From contig DASVHD010000041.1 in assembly GCA_036382775.1 (NCBI GenBank), forward strand, positions 1 through 64,000: a stretch of DNA of 64,000 nucleotides, given 5' to 3'. The translations under genes and the position numbers were made by a program. Each line of letters starts with the position of its first letter. Within the stretch, counting starts at the first letter, position 1. Positions 1 through 7,535 of the stretch are shown here, one piece after another. The stretch comes from a bacterium (lineage in GTDB: Bacteria; Hydrothermota; Tepidihabitantia; SM23-42; JAOAFX01). Below the pieces are notes generated by a model. It did not search any database. It saw only the letters and a program-made list of their open reading frames with translations, and had not been told where the DNA came from.

Positions 1-31
1 TTTGTTATCGCTTCGCGATCATGAGATCAAT

Positions 32-121
32 GAAGCCCCTGACGGGACATCCAGCTATCCCCCCCACCCTAACCCTCCCCCTCGAGGGGGGAGGAATAAG
101 GAGAGGGTGAAATCAGGAAAT
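32..121 (+). repeat. GC-rich palindromic dispersed repeat, copy 1
   Basis: This 90-base unit differs at only one base from 6172-6261. Its centre is a near-perfect palindrome, CCTCCCCCTCGAGGGGGGAGG split around a CTCGAG site, flanked by outer inverted arms (CACCCT on the left, AGGGTG on the right). Bases 5-31 before it, with a TTATCGCT..CGCGATCA motif, recur near 6378-6404. The unit ends two bases before the sppA start codon, so the sppA leader and any ribosome binding site lie inside the repeat. Confidence 0.9.
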
Positions 122-123
122 TA

Positions 124-963
124 ATGAAGATAAAACCCATCTATGTCGTATTCATAGTTATCGGCGCGATCGCCATTATTGGCATCAGCTTGGTCATCGC
201 GCTCAGCATAAAAAGCTCGCCTTACAGCTATGGGAGCATCGGCGTTATCGAGATCAATGATGTCATCGTATCGTCAAAGACCGTGGTCAAGGATCTGAAG
301 AATTTTTGTGACGACCGGTCCATCGCCGCGATCCTGGTGCGGGTCGATTCACCGGGCGGCGGTGTCGCTGCGTCCCAGGAGATCTACGAGCAGTTGAAGA
401 AAACACGCGAGCAAAAAAAGATCGTGGTTTCCATGGGCGCACTGGCGGCTTCGGGCGGATACTATGTCTCGCTCCCGGCCGATGTGATCGTCGCCAACCC
501 CGGCACGATCACCGGTTCAATCGGCGTCATTATGGAGTTCATGGTGATCAGTGATCTGCTGAAAAAGATCGGCGTCGATTTCGAAGTGGTAAAATCGCGC
601 GAGTTCAAGGATACTGGTTCGCCCTACCGCAAAATGAGCGATAGGGAAAAAGGACTGCTCAAGGATATGGTTCTTGACGTTTATGACCAGTTTGTGACCG
701 CAACCTGCGAAAGCCGCGAACTGGACCGGGATACCGTCCTCAAGTATGCCGATGGCAGGGTCATGACCGGTCGTCAAGCGAAAACGATAGGGTTCGTGGA
801 TACCCTGGGCACCTTTGAGGACGCGGTCAAGATCTGCGGCGACCTGATCGGCATTGAAAAACCGGTGCTTGTATACCCTCCCCGCCGCCTGAGCATCATC
901 GAATATTTTACCGAACCTATCGAGGAAATGTTCAAACCGAAACTGCAGTATCTTTGGAAATAA
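124..963 (+). CDS. sppA: Signal peptide peptidase SppA, serine protease family S49
   Basis: A membrane-anchored protease that degrades leftover signal peptides. The 279-residue length fits the short, single-domain SppA of Bacillus rather than the 600-residue E. coli form. Residues 7-29 form one membrane segment. Ser110 in the AASGGYY motif is the expected nucleophile and Lys162 in REFKDTGSP the expected general base; the 52-residue spacing equals that of Bacillus SppA as I recall it. The SPGGG motif (residues 76-80) is the usual oxyanion region. The ATG directly follows a dispersed repeat, and the only purine-rich stretch upstream is AGGAAATTA within or beside that repeat. A small gene and a GH84-type gene follow on the same strand. 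Confidence 0.93.
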   Translation: MKIKPIYVVFIVIGAIAIIGISLVIALSIKSSPYSYGSIGVIEINDVIVSSKTVVKDLKNFCDDRSIAAILVRVDSPGGGVAASQEIYEQLKKTREQKKIVVSMGALAASGGYYVSLPADVIVANPGTITGSIGVIMEFMVISDLLKKIGVDFEVVKSREFKDTGSPYRKMSDREKGLLKDMVLDVYDQFVTATCESRELDRDTVLKYADGRVMTGRQAKTIGFVDTLGTFEDAVKICGDLIGIEKPVLVYPPRRLSIIEYFTEPIEEMFKPKLQYLWK

Positions 964-1023
964 AAGGCGGAATTTAGAAATTAGTATGTAGCATGTAACA
1001 TGATGATCTTAGTGGCGCTAATA

Positions 1024-1335
1024 ATGAAAAATCGACCCAAATTACTCATTTTATTCCTTTCTGTCCTCGCCTTAACGATCTGCAGCCAAAATTATAACCC
1101 TAAACTGCCCGCTTATTTGAAGGCGGAAAAAGAATTAAGGTCGAGGGTCACGCCGGAACAGGGTCTCAAGGACTCCATTGATATGCTTGCGGCTAAATTT
1201 AATATCAACCCGGAGCGAGAGGTCGTCCGCTTTAAAAGCAGTCCGCAGTCGTGGGTGCGGCTTCTCAACGATATTCAAGGGCGCAAGACAAACAACAAGA
1301 CTGATACGACGAAGACAAAAAATGAAAAAAAATAA
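1024..1335 (+). CDS. Small exported protein, possible lipoprotein, unknown function
   Basis: About 103 residues. I chose the ATG at 1024 rather than an upstream ATG at 1000 because it gives a clean export signal: MKNRPK followed by a hydrophobic stretch ending LALTICSQ. The Cys could be a lipid attachment site, but Ile before it is unusual for a lipobox, so secretion is more certain than lipidation. The rest is hydrophilic and Lys-rich, with no domain I recognise. The 3' end overlaps the start of the next gene by 14 bases, suggesting translation coupling with the glycosidase. Confidence 0.55.
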   Translation: MKNRPKLLILFLSVLALTICSQNYNPKLPAYLKAEKELRSRVTPEQGLKDSIDMLAAKFNINPEREVVRFKSSPQSWVRLLNDIQGRKTNNKTDTTKTKNEKK

Positions 1336-2179
1336 GCATTTCGGTGTGATCGAAGGTTTTTACCGTAAACCTTACTCTTTCACCCAACGGCGTGACCTTC
1401 TCAAGTTCCTGGCAGATATTGGTCTGAACACTTATGTATATGCGCCAAAGGCTGATATTTTTCACCGTCGGCATTATGAACGGTCATATCCGGCGATAAT
1501 GCTTAAAGAATTCGGTGAATTATGCGAAATTGCGGGAAAAAACGGCATTATGTTCAATTATGCTTTATCACCGGGCAAAAGTCCCAATATCAAGATCATA
1601 GCAAAAAAAATGATGTCTCTTTATGATTCCGGCATCCATCATTTTAGTATATTATTCGATGATATCAATGTTCCAATGGATGAACGAACCGCCAGAAAAC
1701 AAGCCGATACGGCAAACCGTTTGTTTGAAACATTGAAGAATAAAGATCCTAAAACTGCTCTTTTTTTCTGCCCAACACAATACCGGGGTTTTAAGCAAAC
1801 CGGTTATATAAGCACGATCGGCGCCAGTCTGAACAAAAACATCAAAATTTTCTGGACTGGTCCCCGGATCATATCGCTGCGCATAACCGTCAAACAAATC
1901 GAAAAGATCACCAAAATTCTTAAGAGGCCGCCTTTGATCTGGGACAATCTGTTTGCCAACGATTATATTCCTCCCGGGACGATATTGCGGTTTCCCTACA
2001 AAGGGAGGAATCCGGGTATCGTTGACGGGGTTGCGGGGATAATGCTTAACCCAATGAATGAATACAAGGAATCAAAGCCGCTTATCTATACCGCGTCAAG
2101 GTTTTTCAAAGATCCGTGGCATTACAAACCGCGCGCGGCGTGGAAAGAAGCAAGCCGGATCTACAGTTTACACACATAA
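1322..2179 (+). CDS. GH84-type beta-N-acetylglucosaminidase domain protein, no signal peptide
   Basis: The N-terminus matches the O-GlcNAcase/hyaluronidase catalytic domain family (GH84): GVIEGFYRKPYS at residues 8-19, GLNTYVYAPK at 34-43, and an Asp-Asp pair at 113-114 in ILFDDI, the position of the catalytic acids. Later WTGP and WDN motifs also fit the family. The protein has 285 residues, so it is essentially a bare catalytic domain without the carbohydrate-binding or coiled-coil parts of longer members. The start at 1322 is chosen because homology begins at once and the open frame upstream reads through the preceding gene. No export signal is visible, so it should act on GlcNAc compounds in the cytoplasm, perhaps peptidoglycan turnover products. 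The substrate is inferred. Confidence 0.8.
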   Translation: MKKNKHFGVIEGFYRKPYSFTQRRDLLKFLADIGLNTYVYAPKADIFHRRHYERSYPAIMLKEFGELCEIAGKNGIMFNYALSPGKSPNIKIIAKKMMSLYDSGIHHFSILFDDINVPMDERTARKQADTANRLFETLKNKDPKTALFFCPTQYRGFKQTGYISTIGASLNKNIKIFWTGPRIISLRITVKQIEKITKILKRPPLIWDNLFANDYIPPGTILRFPYKGRNPGIVDGVAGIMLNPMNEYKESKPLIYTASRFFKDPWHYKPRAAWKEASRIYSLHT

Positions 2180-2210
2180 CGCCAGAAGCGTTCGTTTAAA
2201 TCCGAAATTC

Positions 2211-2358
2211 GAAGCACTAAATTCCGCTTCGTGTCGAATACTCAGCATGAGACATAAACAATATCAAAGCACTAATTTTCTAAATCCAAAACTGTTTAGA
2301 ACATTTGAATTTGGGATTTTGGATTTATCTAGGATTTCGATATTGGGATTTCGTGCTT
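2211..2358 (+). repeat. AT-rich dispersed repeat with 38-base core, copy 1
   Basis: The invariant core lies at 2224-2261 (CCGCTTCGTGTCGAATACTC then AGCATGAGACATAAACAA). It is followed by degenerate AAATCC/GGATTT words that form an imperfect hairpin. GAAGCACTAA on the left and TTTCGTGCTT on the right act as inverted termini. The same core occurs at 5915-5952, 8919-8956 (opposite orientation, one change) and 15429-15466. This unit fills most of the gap between the GH84 gene and the converging secreted-protein gene. Confidence 0.85.
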
Positions 2359-2407
2359 GATCAATGTTTTTTGCTGCCTACAAACCACGGAATACGGTCC
2401 ACCGTCT

Positions 2408-5080
2408 TTATTCGGCCGTAATAATCACGGTTTTTTTCGTAACCGTTGTACCGCCCGCCTTTAGTTCGACAAAGTAAATTCCTGATGATAAATGTCTCTC
2501 CGAGCGGTCCGTTAATGGCCAGGTAAACTTACGGGGGCCGGTCTGAACCGTGCTCGGTACGTGAAAATATTTCACCAGTCTGCCAGTTACATCAAAGACC
2601 GAAAGCCCGCCCGTAGTGCTTTTGTCCAAATCAACAATGATATTTAACTTATGCTTTACGGGATTTGGATAGACCGCGAGATACGGATTAGCTGGAAGTT
2701 CTTGTTTCATCACCGGGTTCTCATCGATGCCGGTCATGCCGAACCAGCGCAGTATCTCGTCGAGAACATCTTTGCGCGATAGATAACCGGCCCAGGGAGC
2801 TTTATTTATCGATTCGAAACCAAACGCGAAATAAACCACCTTGTACAGGTACGCCCCGTTGTTGTACCAGATGCCGGCACAACTGGTCAACACGGAATCA
2901 TAATAAACGAATTCACGCGCGAAACTGTCGGCGGCAATGACATCGCGCGAGTACTGGTTGTTTGCTCCGTTGGAACCCACGGATTGGAACTTACCCAGTC
3001 GCGCGCCCAGTGAATCTGAAGGGTTGGGGAAGATCTTGTACGCGAGGATAGAATCGCTGATCAGCCGGGCGTGCAAGTAATCCTGGTAGAACGGCGACGA
3101 CCCGATCTCTTCGCCGATATTCTGCCCGGTAATGAGCAGTTTGCCGCTGCCGTCGAGAAACAGCATGAGGCTCTCCTGTTCCGCCGGGTTAACGGTACCG
3201 CTTTCCGTGCGACCGGTAAACCAGATGATAATATCGTTGGTGAATTCGGGCATGCGGCTAACCGGGAATAGGCCCTGCTGAGAAGGCACCCAGATCTTAT
3301 ATGAAACGCCCAGCGAATCCAGGATGAAAGAGTAGTACGCATTGTAACGCGCCAGATCGTCGCGGTTTATGATCGCCAGATCTGCGGCTGATGTCAAGAA
3401 CGAAAGGTCAGTAACGGAATCAGGCGTTACGTAAATGCACGGCTCGGCAAGGTCAGGGTACGGGATCCTGGTCTTGACTTCGACCCGGTACAGTGAATCG
3501 ATAAGGTCGGCAGTGAACGCACCGGTCAATGAATCGACAAGCGCGGTGTCAAAATAACAATGAGTGGTGTCGTCAATGAATTCAAAGTAAACGCGTGCCG
3601 CAATACCGCTTCCCTGGACCGAATCGGATACGCTGCCCTGAACTACTCGCACCGGCCTGACAAATAGCGTATTGTCTATGGTATCATTGAACGGCCGCTC
3701 ATCGCCGGCATAATGGCAGAATGAAACGAAGCCGTAATATCCGGTATCAACCGGGATCCAGGGAAACGCGAACTTAACCGTATCTTCCTGTCCCATTTGC
3801 AGGCTGATCACGGTATCGGCCGAAAAGACGCCCGATATGCTGACACCCACCGTATTCAGCGGCATCCATCCGCAATTGACAGCGGTCGTCCACATATAGA
3901 TCGAATCCCCGGTCAGCAAGAAGTCACGGGGACCGCGACCGCCCGTACCGGTCACACCGGCATCGTAGATCCTGATCGAATCCATTAAACCCTCAAAACC
4001 CATGAACACCATGTAGTTTGAGACCCAGGTATGGTCCTGGTTCTGGTTCCATCCCCTGGTCGGCGGCACGCCGCCATCATCGTCATAATCCTGGACGAGC
4101 ATGCTGTCGGTCAAGGAATGATGGTAAGCAAGGTAGTTCTGGTTATTGCAGATACGACCGGAAAAATTATAGGCATTGGCGTACCAGATATTCCAGGAAT
4201 TGTTCCAATTCCCGGCGGGCTGAAAATACTTCATTAAAGGAAGATAGGTATTGAGCCATGCGATGCCGGCGCTGGTATCGGCGTCAAAGATGGAACGGCA
4301 CAAACCCCAGACCGCCGTGCCTCCGGACATCGCCCAGATCTCGTCATTGATATTGACGGCCGGGTCTTGTTCGATCCACAGCCGCACGCGTTCGCCGTAC
4401 AGAAGAGCCGTGTCCTTGAAGGCCTGATTGTTCAAGTCTTTTCCATATAGGTAGAGCATCCCGGCAGCCAGCGACGTGGTCTTCGGATGAAGCCGCCGGT
4501 AGTACTGATCGCCCACGACAAATGAAAGTGGGTGCGCCATCATATAGCTGATGCAGGTATCCGCGTACCATATATAACTCGAGTCGCCGAACACCCACCG
4601 GAATTTGCTTTCGGCAAACAGAGCGAGGCCGCAGTTCCACACGCGGTAATACTCGCTTCCCGAATTTTCTTCATTGTAGGCAGGATGATTCATGACGTAG
4701 AACCAGGCACGCCGCAGGTTCACGGCATAGGCGGTATCGCCGGTGATTTCGCAATACCGGGACCAGACCCAGATCGCCTGCTGGGTATTGTCGGTCTCTA
4801 CGACACTCAGTTGGTCTTCGCCTTCGATTATGCCGCCGAATTCAGGATCGATAGAATCGCTCACCTGCATGCGGGCGACGAAAGCCGCCGTCTGGAATAG
4901 CTCATGGATATAGCTCCAGCGCTGCCATTCGCCACGGGCAAGCGTGAACTCATGCTGCATGACCGGCGCCGGTCGGGACATTCTTTCCGCTCTTTGAAAA
5001 TCGTCGTGCTCCCAGAATGGTGTGCCCGACGCAAAAACCACTAATAAGACGAATACGGCAACGATCAATTTAATCTTCAT
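2408..5080 (-). CDS. Large secreted protein with type IX-like C-terminal sorting domain
   Basis: 890 residues. Residues 1-19 are a signal peptide (hydrophobic LIVAVFVLLVVFASG). Residues about 40-370 are rich in Trp and Tyr, with repeated helical segments, and resemble an alpha/alpha-toroid of the glycoside hydrolase or lyase kind; I cannot name an activity. The middle (about 380-560) looks like beta-sandwich modules. Residues about 570-780 may be a separate alpha/beta domain. The C-terminal 80 residues match the type IX secretion type A sorting domain: VYPNP, then LSVFDVTGRLV, then SSGIYFVEL and a terminal KKTVII strand. The gene is monocistronic with its own near-leaderless promoter. It is likely exported, then sorted across the outer membrane and cell-surface attached or released. 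Confidence 0.82.
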   Translation of the reverse strand: MKIKLIVAVFVLLVVFASGTPFWEHDDFQRAERMSRPAPVMQHEFTLARGEWQRWSYIHELFQTAAFVARMQVSDSIDPEFGGIIEGEDQLSVVETDNTQQAIWVWSRYCEITGDTAYAVNLRRAWFYVMNHPAYNEENSGSEYYRVWNCGLALFAESKFRWVFGDSSYIWYADTCISYMMAHPLSFVVGDQYYRRLHPKTTSLAAGMLYLYGKDLNNQAFKDTALLYGERVRLWIEQDPAVNINDEIWAMSGGTAVWGLCRSIFDADTSAGIAWLNTYLPLMKYFQPAGNWNNSWNIWYANAYNFSGRICNNQNYLAYHHSLTDSMLVQDYDDDGGVPPTRGWNQNQDHTWVSNYMVFMGFEGLMDSIRIYDAGVTGTGGRGPRDFLLTGDSIYMWTTAVNCGWMPLNTVGVSISGVFSADTVISLQMGQEDTVKFAFPWIPVDTGYYGFVSFCHYAGDERPFNDTIDNTLFVRPVRVVQGSVSDSVQGSGIAARVYFEFIDDTTHCYFDTALVDSLTGAFTADLIDSLYRVEVKTRIPYPDLAEPCIYVTPDSVTDLSFLTSAADLAIINRDDLARYNAYYSFILDSLGVSYKIWVPSQQGLFPVSRMPEFTNDIIIWFTGRTESGTVNPAEQESLMLFLDGSGKLLITGQNIGEEIGSSPFYQDYLHARLISDSILAYKIFPNPSDSLGARLGKFQSVGSNGANNQYSRDVIAADSFAREFVYYDSVLTSCAGIWYNNGAYLYKVVYFAFGFESINKAPWAGYLSRKDVLDEILRWFGMTGIDENPVMKQELPANPYLAVYPNPVKHKLNIIVDLDKSTTGGLSVFDVTGRLVKYFHVPSTVQTGPRKFTWPLTDRSERHLSSGIYFVELKAGGTTVTKKTVIITAE

Positions 5081-5091
5081 GATTATGAAAC

Positions 5092-5119
5092 GTTATACAC
5101 GGATAGAGAAGAATGTCAA
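5092..5119 (-). promoter_or_regulatory. Sigma70-type promoter of the 890-residue secreted protein gene
   Basis: On the minus strand the -35 box TTGACA (5114-5119) is followed by 16 bases and the -10 box TATAAC (5092-5097). Only 11 bases separate the -10 box from the ATG at 5080, so the leader would be about 4-5 bases and no Shine-Dalgarno sequence fits. Confidence 0.8.
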
Positions 5120-5260
5120 GTATGAAATAGTTCGTTTTTTTGGCATCGCTGCCCGTATCGTCCATCGTTGATCGTCTGTCGTCACAAGCATTCCATTGCC
5201 GAATAGCCACGCCGTATAACGAATGACGTTTGAGCTGAACATGTAATATATCGGCCGCGC

Positions 5261-5288
5261 TTGACATCAGAAGCGCGGTAAATACAAT
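5261..5288 (+). promoter_or_regulatory. Sigma70-type promoter of the 186-residue hypothetical gene
   Basis: TTGACA at 5261-5266, a 16-base spacer, and TACAAT at 5283-5288. The predicted transcript starts near 5295, just before a strong AAGGAGG ribosome binding site at 5298-5304, leaving a leader of about 15 bases. Confidence 0.8.
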
Positions 5289-5309
5289 GTATTCAATAAG
5301 GAGGACGGC

Positions 5310-5870
5310 ATGATCTTTGACGATATGGAAGATACCAATAAAGGACCTTTTTGCAAACCATTTGGCCAGTTATATTATGACAACCTTGAAATGATGCCTT
5401 CATTCCAGGTTATTCAGGCTTACCTTTCGTGCCTGCTCGATGCGCAGGACAAGATACAAAAGGCGATCGCGATCCTCGAGGGCGCTTTGAAAAAAGGTTC
5501 AGACCGGCTCAAGGAAGTCAACGCGCCGGCCGATGTCCAGTTCTTTTTCGGCAAGATCATCGGCCTGCGGGGTCTGATCGAAGAAGAGATCGAAAGGCTG
5601 ACAAAAAGCCGCCGGCTCATTGACGAACTGATCGCCGGTTATTCGGAAAAAGGCGTGTTCTGCGTAAGTTTGAAAGAATTCATGACCGCTTTCGACGCCG
5701 AGTTCAACGTCAAGGTGGAAAAAAAGAATGCCGATACCGATGAACTCTACTACGCGGATATCAAAGCCACTGACCTTGCCGGCAGCACGGGTTTTGATCA
5801 CCTGAACAAGATCATGACGGGATACCTGCTGAAAAAGCTGATAAATAAAGGAGAAGACACTAAACACTAA
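5310..5870 (+). CDS. Hypothetical helical protein of 186 residues
   Basis: I do not recognise a family. The protein is soluble, without signal peptide or membrane segment. Residues about 30-115 are predicted helical with coiled-coil character (IQKAIAILEGALKK, then LIEEEIERLTKSRRLIDELI). Residues about 120-170 may form a small separate domain (TAFDAEFNVKVEKKNADTDE, then YYADIKATDLAG). Two Cys occur near the N-terminus (CKPF and SCLLD). The start is secure: a perfect AAGGAGG site six bases upstream and a consensus promoter. It is a single-gene unit between the secreted-protein gene and a repeat-filled gap, so context gives no function. The strong promoter and ribosome site suggest abundant expression. 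Confidence 0.72.
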   Translation: MIFDDMEDTNKGPFCKPFGQLYYDNLEMMPSFQVIQAYLSCLLDAQDKIQKAIAILEGALKKGSDRLKEVNAPADVQFFFGKIIGLRGLIEEEIERLTKSRRLIDELIAGYSEKGVFCVSLKEFMTAFDAEFNVKVEKKNADTDELYYADIKATDLAGSTGFDHLNKIMTGYLLKKLINKGEDTKH

Positions 5871-5887
5871 ACGGTTAAAACATATAT

Positions 5888-6018
5888 CAAGCACGAAATC
5901 CTAATATCGAAATCCCGCTTCGTGTCGAATACTCAGCATGAGACATAAACAAATCCTAAATCCTAAATCCTAAATTCAAATATTCTAAACGTTTTGGATT
6001 TGGAGAATTCGTGCTTTG
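5888..6018 (+). repeat. AT-rich dispersed repeat with 38-base core, copy 2
   Basis: Core at 5915-5952, identical to copy 1. The unit is bounded by inverted termini, CAAGCACGAA (5888-5897) and TTCGTGCTTTG (6008-6018). The inner part contains three tandem TAAATCC words and a complementary TTTGGATTTGG segment. More AAATCC/GGATTT words continue to about 6058. Confidence 0.85.
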
Positions 6019-6080
6019 CTATTGTTTAGTATTTAGGATTTCGGATTTAGAATTTTATATGTTATCGCTGCGCGATCTCG

Positions 6081-6373
6081 AAATCAATCCCCTCGATGCA
6101 CCTGTCGGTGCAAAATCCTCGGGACGCTGAATTTTTCAGCTGAATCAAATAAGATTCAGGGAAAATTCGCGGAAGCCCCTGACGGGACAACCAGCTATCC
6201 CCCCCACCCTAACCCTCCCCCTCGAGGGGGGAGGAATAAGGAGAGGGTGAAATCAGGAAATCAATCCCCTCGATGCACCTGTCGGTGCAAAATCCTCGGG
6301 ACGCTGAATTTTTCAGCTGAATCAAATAAGATTCAGGGAAAATTCGCGGAAGCCCCTGAAGGGACAACCAGCT
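6081..6373 (+). repeat. Direct duplication of a 116-base hairpin module bracketing a GC-rich palindrome
   Basis: Bases 6081-6196 and 6258-6373 are direct repeats matching at 115 of 116 positions, offset 177. Each holds a TGCAC/GTGCA hairpin within CCCTCGATGCAC..GGTGCAAAATCC, then a CTGAA/TTCAG hairpin, and ends in GAAGCCCCTGA[C/A]GGGACAACCAGCT. The second copy of the GC-rich palindromic unit (6172-6261) overlaps the first module and joins it to the second. This and the preceding AT-rich repeat account for most of the 557-base gap 5871-6427; I see no gene in it. A related module in opposite orientation lies at 15579-15640. Confidence 0.85.
6172..6261 (+). repeat. GC-rich palindromic dispersed repeat, copy 2
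   Basis: 89 of 90 bases match copy 1 at 32-121; the only change is ACATCC to ACAACC. The central palindrome around CTCGAG is unchanged. Such near-identity over 6 kb implies recent copying or gene conversion. Confidence 0.9.
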
Positions 6374-6427
6374 TTTATTATCGCTGCGCGATCAGGAGAT
6401 TAATGAAGCCCCTGAAGAGTTACCTGA

Positions 6428-6943
6428 TTATTTCTGTCGTTCAATATCAAAATCGATGAAATCACAATGGTGGATCAGGATCGCTTCGGCGGAACGCGTG
6501 ACCTTCTCCCCTTCATCCGAATGAGCCGCAGCGATATGCGCAACTGCTAGCGGTAAACCAGCTTCCAGTGCCAGTCCATAACCTGATACCGGATGGCGCA
6601 CGAGCCTCCCGTACTCGCTTTTACGGTAAGCACGGTTTGAATATTCGTACTCCAGAAGCTTACCGACATCGTGGATCAGGCCGCCCGCGATCACAATGTC
6701 AAAATCGAGGTCTTTTCGGACCCCCGCTACCGCCATTGCCATTTTAGTCACTGACCGGGTGTGCTGGATCAATGTTTTTTTCGTGTTAGTAAGCAGCGTG
6801 AACGGGACCTTCCTTATATTATTGGCGTTCCACTTACCTTTCTTTGCGGCCAGGATCCAGGCTTCGATGACCCCGGCACGAAGCTTTTTACTTTTTATCA
6901 ACACGATTTCCGGAAAAATCTTATTGAAAAATTTTTTATTCAT
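6428..6943 (-). CDS. HD-domain phosphohydrolase
   Basis: A 171-residue protein with an HD metal-dependent phosphohydrolase core: His61 (QHTRSV), the His-Asp pair 91-92 in GLIHDVGK, a HIAAAH motif and a C-terminal CDFIDFD with the last ligand. The members closest in architecture are the short HDIG proteins found as free-standing genes; the substrate cannot be told from sequence (nucleotide, phospho-ester or RNA ends are all known). The ATG is preceded by GAGGAGG. It lies 13 bases after leuD in a leuC-leuD-HD run, probably one transcript. The frame ends just before a dispersed repeat region. Confidence 0.85.
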   Translation of the reverse strand: MNKKFFNKIFPEIVLIKSKKLRAGVIEAWILAAKKGKWNANNIRKVPFTLLTNTKKTLIQHTRSVTKMAMAVAGVRKDLDFDIVIAGGLIHDVGKLLEYEYSNRAYRKSEYGRLVRHPVSGYGLALEAGLPLAVAHIAAAHSDEGEKVTRSAEAILIHHCDFIDFDIERQK

Positions 6944-6956
6944 GGATTGGTCCTCC

Positions 6957-7535
6957 TCATTTCCTAACCCCTTGATCCCCTGATCCCCTAATCCCCATAT
7001 CCCCTTTACTTTTCAGGTATTTCAGCAGACCACCGACACTGATTATTTCCCTTTCCAATTCTGGCATTGGCTCGGTCTTGAGGACCATACCCTGGGTTTC
7101 ATTTTTTATCTCTCCGCGCGCAATATCGATCTCCAGCATGTCGCCGTCATGGATTTTCCGCGCACCCGCAGATTCCAGCGCAGGCAGCGCAGTGTTAACA
7201 CAATTGCGGTGAAAGATGCGCGCCAGGGAAACGGCGATCACCACGCTGATACCAGCGCCATGAATCGCGATCGCCGCGTGTTCGCGTGATGAACCGCAGC
7301 CAAAATTCCGGCCCGCGACAAGGATATCGCCTGGCTTGACGCTTTTAAGGAACTCAGCCCCGCGCTCCGTGCCTTCCATGGCATGACGCGCCATTTCGCT
7401 TTTATCGGTTAACGGAAGGTATTTACCGGGATAGATCTGGTCGGTATCAATATCATCGCCGAACAGCCAGGCCCGACCGCGGATCAACGCGGGCGGCGAC
7501 GCGGACTGACGCGCACGTTTCATCGGCGGCGTCAT
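6957..7535 (-). CDS. leuD: 3-isopropylmalate dehydratase/aconitase family small subunit
   Basis: 192 residues, the swivelling small subunit that completes the active site with the large subunit. Motifs: [16 protein letters not shown] at 26-41 and [14 protein letters not shown] at 75-88, both family hallmarks. The specificity loop after KYL reads YLPL. As I recall, methanogen isopropylmalate isomerase has YLVY and homoaconitase YLRT, so the substrate is not settled by this loop. The ATG overlaps the stop of the large subunit gene (ATGA), giving translational coupling. The C-terminal tail after KYLKSKG is Gly-rich and looks non-homologous. With no leuA in view, citrate/isocitrate remains possible. 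Confidence 0.85.
   Translation of the reverse strand: MTPPMKRARQSASPPALIRGRAWLFGDDIDTDQIYPGKYLPLTDKSEMARHAMEGTERGAEFLKSVKPGDILVAGRNFGCGSSREHAAIAIHGAGISVVIAVSLARIFHRNCVNTALPALESAGARKIHDGDMLEIDIARGEIKNETQGMVLKTEPMPELEREIISVGGLLKYLKSKGDMGIRGSGDQGVRK

Noticed and set aside
2058-2360. Plus-strand frame overlapping the GH84 gene and a repeat
   Set aside because: It lies half in the GH84 gene in another frame and half in the AT-rich dispersed repeat; no ribosome site or family resemblance.
5888-6058. Possible CRISPR array from tandem TAAATCC words
   Set aside because: Words are 7-10 bases with no unique spacers and no cas genes nearby; the unit recurs elsewhere as a dispersed element.
6247-6459. 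Short plus-strand frame of about 70 residues
   Set aside because: It falls inside the repeat modules and the end of the HD-domain gene; composition follows the repeat, not a protein.
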